Source of the DNA: Enhygromyxa salina
GTDB lineage: Bacteria; Myxococcota_A; Polyangia; Nannocystales; Nannocystaceae
Direction: 5' to 3'
DNA length: 64,000 nt
Assembly (NCBI RefSeq): GCF_000737335.2
Contig: NZ_JMCC02000073.1
Location: 38,299 to 102,298, forward strand
Position numbers and translations under genes: made by a program. Shown in pieces: positions 59,573-64,000 of the stretch. The notes beneath the pieces are model-generated. The model did not search any database, was not told the DNA's origin, and worked only from the letters and a program-made list of their open reading frames with translations. Position 1 is the stretch's first letter. Every line of letters begins with the position of its first letter.

Positions 59573-61356
59573 GTCTCGTCCTCGAATTCAGCCAATGGGT
59601 TACACAGCGGAGGCCCGAGCTCCGGTACGGGTCGTTGGGCGCCGCCGCCGTGACCCGATCGCAGGCGCGAGCGATTCAGACAGATCCGGGCCATTTCGGG
59701 CTGAAACGGATCAAAGCGAGCAAACGCGTCGCGCAGCTGCGGGTGCGCGGCTTGGTAGCCCCGCAGCGTGCGACCGAGCAGCGCGAGGAGCGTAGGCTCG
59801 GGCACGCCCAAGCTGCGCTCGACCAGCGGCGCGACGAAGCGCAGCACGCTGACGAAGTAGCCGGTGTACAGATCGTGCAGCAGCTGCTCGTCCGGGAGCG
59901 CAGACAGCCCGGCCAGCGCGGATCCAGGCGCGAACGTGACCCGCTCGCTGCGGCGCAGATCCCCATGAAAGTCACGCAAGAACAGCCCCACGGGCAGCCC
60001 CTCGCGCAGGATCAGCCCCAAGTTTTGGCCGTGGGCGATCGCCCCGAGGCCGTGGGCACACAGCAAGTGATAGAGCGGGACCGCGGTGTGTTCGAACAAG
60101 CTGGCGAGCCAGTCCAAGGCCGTCACGCCGCTGCGCTGGACCCACGTCGCCAGCAGCGGGACGCCGGCCAGATCACACTGCTGCAGGGCCGCGGCGGGGA
60201 CCTCGACCTCGCCTGGCTCGAGCCGCGTCGCCGCGCTGGTTCGCCAGATCACCCCAAGCATCTCGCGGAGCCGGTAGGGCGCGTGCTCGAGGGCCTCGAA
60301 CGCGGGGTGGGGGACGTGCACGCCGCCTAGATCGGCGAGCACGCGCACATTGGCGAGCGCAGGGTCGGCCGCGACCCGCTCGCGCAGCGCTGCCCCGATC
60401 GCGCCGCCCCGAACCACGTGCTGGCCCGGCAGGCCCCGCCAACACGAGGTGTTGAGGATCGTCAGCGAGAGCTTGAGATCCGCGGCGGTACGACGGTCGA
60501 CGTTGGCCAGGGTTCGGATCGACAGCCGCGGCGCGTAGTGATCCCCAAACTGACCCAGCGAGACGATCCGACCCTGGCCAAATTCGCGGGCGAACTGCGG
60601 GCCGATCCACCGCTGCCACTGCCACGGGTGAACGGGCACCAGCACGCCGCGGCCGACCAGCTCGGGGGCGCGGGCGGCCACGCAGGCGTCGAGCCTGGCG
60701 CGCTCGTTGGCGTCGCAGCAATGGTCGACCAGCGCGGATCCATCGGGCTCGGCGGCGCCGCTGCGAAGGGTGAGATCGGGGTCGACGACCAGCCAGTGCA
60801 GGCGCACACGCGCGCCGCTCTCGGGCGCGTGGGCGTGAAGATCCTCGAGCCCCCAGCCAACGCGACCGCGATGCGCGATCAGCTTGGGGTGGCCGTCCAG
60901 GCGCTGCTCGAGGTCCAGCGTGTCGAGCGAGGCCAAGGCCGGGGCGTCGAGGCCCCGCAGCGCATCACACTGGATCGCCTCGGCGACCAAGGATGTGTGG
61001 ATCTCCTCGAACCAGCCAGCGAGCACCTCGGCGGTCGTGCCCAGCTCGCGGCGAGCATCGAGCAACAGCTGGGTCGGCGAGTCGACGGGCTCGAACGGCC
61101 CCGAGCCCGCGCGTCGCTCGACGCTGCCAACCTCGACGTGGACACCTCCCCACGCGCTTGGCCGGGCCCGAAACCGGTAGCTCACCGCGTACGCGAGGTG
61201 CAGCTCGTAGTCGCCGACGCCGCTCTTGGAGCTGGAGACGCGCCGCGGATCGAGCAGGCACTCGAAGCTCAGCTCGCCGATCGCCTGGGCCAAGCGTCGC
61301 GCGCTCGCGATCGCCCAGGTCTGTCGCCATTGCAGCTTGTCAGCTTCCGTCAACAC
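59569..61356 (-). CDS. NIS siderophore synthetase (IucA/IucC family)
   Basis: 595 residues from GTG 61356 (33 further codons upstream are antisense to the next gene's end and not counted); TTG 61353 overlaps the upstream stop. The conserved blocks are VPVHPWQWQRW, SIRTLANVDRRTAADLKLSL, NTSCWRGLPGQHVVRG and IAHGQNLGLILREGLP. NIS synthetases condense hydroxylated/acylated amines with citrate using ATP. It would attach one N-acetyl-N-hydroxylysine to citrate. The other condensation would be done by the upstream fused enzyme. IucA versus IucC order cannot be decided from sequence alone. Confidence 0.93.
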   Translation of the reverse strand: MLTEADKLQWRQTWAIASARRLAQAIGELSFECLLDPRRVSSSKSGVGDYELHLAYAVSYRFRARPSAWGGVHVEVGSVERRAGSGPFEPVDSPTQLLLDARRELGTTAEVLAGWFEEIHTSLVAEAIQCDALRGLDAPALASLDTLDLEQRLDGHPKLIAHRGRVGWGLEDLHAHAPESGARVRLHWLVVDPDLTLRSGAAEPDGSALVDHCCDANERARLDACVAARAPELVGRGVLVPVHPWQWQRWIGPQFAREFGQGRIVSLGQFGDHYAPRLSIRTLANVDRRTAADLKLSLTILNTSCWRGLPGQHVVRGGAIGAALRERVAADPALANVRVLADLGGVHVPHPAFEALEHAPYRLREMLGVIWRTSAATRLEPGEVEVPAAALQQCDLAGVPLLATWVQRSGVTALDWLASLFEHTAVPLYHLLCAHGLGAIAHGQNLGLILREGLPVGLFLRDFHGDLRRSERVTFAPGSALAGLSALPDEQLLHDLYTGYFVSVLRFVAPLVERSLGVPEPTLLALLGRTLRGYQAAHPQLRDAFARFDPFQPEMARICLNRSRLRSGHGGGAQRPVPELGPPLCNPLAEFEDET

Positions 61357-63875
61357 GGCGCGTCGCTCCCAAAGTTGGCGAAGAAGCGCTCGCGGGTCAG
61401 GACCATCAGCACCGCGCGCTTGTGCGGGAACCGAACCTCGCCCCACTCGCTCCACGCGGTCGTGTCTGCCCAGCGGCGCACCCGGGCCTGATCGACCCGT
61501 GGCTCGCCGACCAGTCGCTGGGTTCGTGGTTCATCCAAGAAGCAAAAGTGGGCCATCGCCAAGAACCACTGCCGGCCCCAGCCGCGGTGGCGAACTTCCG
61601 GCTCGCCGATCGCCATGTGAAACCCGCGATCGAAGTCATGCGCGTCGTAGTGCGGGCCGAGCCGGTCCTCCTTGGCCCAATAGATCTCGTAGTAGGCGAA
61701 GGGCAGATCGTCGAAGCGGCCGATCGCGGGGATCACCCGCGGATCCGCGATCAGCTCGTCCATGCGATCTCGCAGGCGGGCGCGCGGCCAGTCCTGCTCC
61801 CAGAATTGCGCGACCACGGGATCCTGCATCCACGTACAGAAGCGATCGAAGTCGCGGTCGGGATCAAAGGTGTGCAGGCTGAAATTGCGATCGATGCTCG
61901 GGCAGTAGCGGCTGTAGAGCTGGCCCGCTGGCGCGCTTGGGCGGCGCGGGTGCTCGACGGTGCCCGTCCAGGTCCGGTCGCGCTCGGGCGGTCGCGCTGG
62001 GTTGGCGTGGTGCCACGGCTGGGGTCGCTGGTAGAAGCTGTCGCGGATCACCAGCTCGCCATCGACGACCACGTGGCGAAGCTGCGCCCGGGTCGCGAAC
62101 AGGTGATCCAGGGTCGCCGCGTGGGCCCGCTCGGAGCCAGCGTCGAGCCAGCGCAGCTCGGCGCGGGCACCCGACTCGCGCAGCTCAAAGCGGCGCTGCT
62201 CGGCGCCAAGCTCGATCTCACCGCGCCGCCAGCCGGGACTGCGGGGCGGGTCGAAGCGCTCGAACAGCTCGAACAGCTGGAACAGCTGGACATGGGCGGT
62301 CTGTTCGCCGCCGCCATCCGGGTCACGGAAGCGGCCGGCGCAGCGGCGCGCGGCCGGACGCGGCTGCTCGCTCGTGCTGGCGCGGGCGAGCGGGTTGGCG
62401 ATCGCCCGGTAGACCGTCTGTGGATCGGCGAGCGAGACCTCGTCGAGGTCGCTGGCGAAGCAAAACAGGTTGGCTTTGGTCCACAGCTGCGGCGCGTCGA
62501 GCAGGTAGTCGATCCCGCGCGGATCGATCGGCCCGCGCGCGCGCTGGGCCTCGAGCACCGCCCGCAGCTGCTCGACGAGCGCAGACACGGCGACCCCGGG
62601 GATCATCGCAAGCGAGGCGATCACGTTGAACACCCCGTTGATCACCACCGAGTAGGCCCAGACCCGCTCGGCCAGCGGCGAGCGAAACGTGGATCGGGTC
62701 ACCGCCGGCAGCTGCTCGCCAAACCGACGCGCCGCCAGATCGGTGTACGCGGTGCCCTGGGCGTCGCGGAACCAGGCGATCTGCGGCTCGATGCCCGCGA
62801 GCGGACCGGCGCTGGCGAACCCGAGCACCAGGTTCTGCTGGTGGGCGCTCAGCAGCAGGCCAAAGTCCGCCTGCGCTTCGATGATCGGATCCAAGACCAC
62901 GGCGGTGAAGCGCCCGAACCACTGGTGGGCGAGGGCGACGGCCGGCAGGCCCGAGCGCGCTGCGGCTGCCTCGATCCGCAGCGCCAGCCGGCTGCGACCC
63001 GTGACCGCGTGATCCTGAAGCAGGGTCGCTAGCACCTCGGCCCGCTGCGCGGCGCGAAACGGGTTGTCGCGCAAGGCAACGAAGGACGCGCGCGGACCCG
63101 GCCCACCGTCGGCGTCGCGCAGGCCGAAGTAGGCTGGCTCGCGCAGGATCCTGAAGTTGGGGTGGCGGCGCTCGAGCGCGCCCGCGCCGGTCTCGTCGAG
63201 GATCCGGCCAAGCAGCACGCCCCGCTCGAGCTCGGCTGGCGACAGGGTCCGCAGCGAGTTGGTCAGGCGGATCGGCAGCGAGACCTTCAGCATCCACGGG
63301 CAGCCGTCCGCGAACACAGTGCGCAGCGACGAGGTTGGAGACCACGGGCGTCCGATCGGGCCAAGCGCTCGCAGCCGCCCGCGCGCGTGGACGCGCTCGC
63401 CCTCGAGCGCGCGGGCCTGACACGGGTGCAGCGGCACCAAGCTGAAGTCATCGTCGAGCGTGGCGGCTTGGGCGGCCCACGCGGGGTCGCTCGCGATCAG
63501 CTCGTTGAGGCGCGCGCTCGCGGTCTCGCCACCGCCGACGACGAGCCGCTCGCGCGCGACCGCCCACAGATGCAGCGACGTCGCGCCGCGCAGCTCGGGC
63601 ACGTAGTGGTTGTCGGTGTCGTCGCGCAGGCCTTCGCGCAGGCGGGGCGCCGGGTGGACCGAGTGCCCGAGCACCAGCCCTTGCTCGGCCTCGATGAAGC
63701 CAAGCGGATCATGGGCGAGGTGATCGATGTCGTCGGCTCGGGCCGCGAGGGTCTGCGCGAGGTTGGCCGCGCTGGCCCGGACCCGCGCGACGAAGCGCTC
63801 GCGGGTGGCCGCGCTGGCCTGATCCAGCCCGATCGCCGCGCAGATCCGCGGCTCGGAGATCAAGCGGGCGACCAC
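61350..63875 (-). CDS. NIS synthetase - acetyltransferase (IucB-like) fusion
   Basis: 841 residues from GTG 63875; the frame is closed upstream by a TAG. Residues ~1-560 are an IucA/IucC-type synthetase: VPLHPCQARALEGERVHARG, SPTSSLRTVFADGCPWMLKV, LTNSLRTLSPAELERG and LLSAHQQNLVLGF. After a linker, residues ~655-841 are a GNAT acetyltransferase of the IucB/AlcB type (FCTWMQDPVVAQFWEQDWPR, YEIYWAKEDRLGPHYDAHDF, RGWGRQWFLAMAHFCFLDEP, VGEPRVDQARVRRWADT). It would acetylate N6-hydroxylysine and condense it with citrate. First gene of the siderophore operon seen here. Confidence 0.93.
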   Translation of the reverse strand: MVARLISEPRICAAIGLDQASAATRERFVARVRASAANLAQTLAARADDIDHLAHDPLGFIEAEQGLVLGHSVHPAPRLREGLRDDTDNHYVPELRGATSLHLWAVARERLVVGGGETASARLNELIASDPAWAAQAATLDDDFSLVPLHPCQARALEGERVHARGRLRALGPIGRPWSPTSSLRTVFADGCPWMLKVSLPIRLTNSLRTLSPAELERGVLLGRILDETGAGALERRHPNFRILREPAYFGLRDADGGPGPRASFVALRDNPFRAAQRAEVLATLLQDHAVTGRSRLALRIEAAAARSGLPAVALAHQWFGRFTAVVLDPIIEAQADFGLLLSAHQQNLVLGFASAGPLAGIEPQIAWFRDAQGTAYTDLAARRFGEQLPAVTRSTFRSPLAERVWAYSVVINGVFNVIASLAMIPGVAVSALVEQLRAVLEAQRARGPIDPRGIDYLLDAPQLWTKANLFCFASDLDEVSLADPQTVYRAIANPLARASTSEQPRPAARRCAGRFRDPDGGGEQTAHVQLFQLFELFERFDPPRSPGWRRGEIELGAEQRRFELRESGARAELRWLDAGSERAHAATLDHLFATRAQLRHVVVDGELVIRDSFYQRPQPWHHANPARPPERDRTWTGTVEHPRRPSAPAGQLYSRYCPSIDRNFSLHTFDPDRDFDRFCTWMQDPVVAQFWEQDWPRARLRDRMDELIADPRVIPAIGRFDDLPFAYYEIYWAKEDRLGPHYDAHDFDRGFHMAIGEPEVRHRGWGRQWFLAMAHFCFLDEPRTQRLVGEPRVDQARVRRWADTTAWSEWGEVRFPHKRAVLMVLTRERFFANFGSDAPC

Positions 63876-64000
63876 CTCGTTGACGTCGAGCGCTCGCTCG
63901 CTGCTCGCCGCCCCGACAGGCGGCTTCTCGTCGCCAACCGCGTCGAGCTACAGCTTGGCCGCTACGACGAGGCCGAGTCTCGCTTCGTCGATGGCATCGC
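63876..64000. other. Right window edge, possible divergent gene start
   Basis: 125 bp upstream of the siderophore operon. The plus strand is open to the edge and reads LLVANRVELQLGRYDEAESR, which looks TPR-like, but no start codon lies in that frame nearby. I cannot support a gene from this piece alone. Confidence 0.3.

Noticed and set aside
63850..64000. Plus-strand TPR gene starting at the right edge
   Set aside because: TPR-like reading LGRYDEAESR is suggestive, but no start codon lies in frame and the piece overlaps antisense of the synthetase gene.

Overview
The window is very GC-rich DNA from a myxobacterium, most likely of the Nannocystis/Plesiocystis/Enhygromyxa group. I infer this from base composition, frequent GTG/TTG starts, secreted lipoproteins with long Gly-Asp (GD)n linkers, a C-terminal Cys + transmembrane + Arg-rich sorting tail of the MYXO-CTERM type, an ECF sigma factor with a membrane partner, and the general style of the genes. 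No rRNA, tRNA, CRISPR array or intact transposase was seen.

Region 1 (about 1-18.8 kb) is the most unusual part. It holds seven radical SAM (rSAM) genes, one with two rSAM domains and one fused to a class I methyltransferase. Two compact peptide/protein-modification loci stand out. (a) Minus strand 11959->9016: a Tat-signal protein, an rSAM enzyme and an HExxH protein of the putative peptide beta-hydroxylase family. (b) Plus strand 14573->18721: two HxsD-type proteins, HxsB, an HxsA-like protein ending in 18 consecutive His-Gly-Ser triplets plus a final Trp, and an rSAM gene in the place where HxsC would be expected. Locus (b), without its last rSAM gene, is flanked by inverted copies of a ~75-bp repeat. 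Two further rSAM genes lie at 30.5-31.7 kb and 39.7-40.8 kb, giving nine rSAM genes and ten rSAM domains.

Region 2 (18.8-31.7 kb) is mostly ordinary accessory content: an HSL-type esterase, a small paralogous lipoprotein pair, an FG-GAP lipoprotein, a TrkA-type NAD-binding membrane protein, an ArsR-SRPBCC-DoxX operon with a clear palindromic operator, an ECF sigma factor with a pentapeptide-repeat membrane protein, and a secreted trypsin-like protease.

Region 3 (31.8-43.5 kb) is a copper/silver-type RND efflux operon (TolC-like, CusB-like, CusA-like, cupredoxin lipoprotein). An oppositely oriented two-gene module follows: a 747-residue toxin-like protein translationally coupled to an rSAM enzyme. 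This module is bounded by broken copies of neighbouring genes, which points to recent rearrangement.

Region 4 (43.5-64 kb) carries lipoproteins, pgi, a decayed gene, a YngK/GHL10-type glycosyl hydrolase, an AAA ATPase with a truncated DUF4276 partner, a BatA/DUF58 pair, and a hydroxamate-citrate siderophore operon of aerobactin type (lysine N6-hydroxylase, two NIS synthetases, one fused to an acetyltransferase, and a PepSY-type membrane protein).
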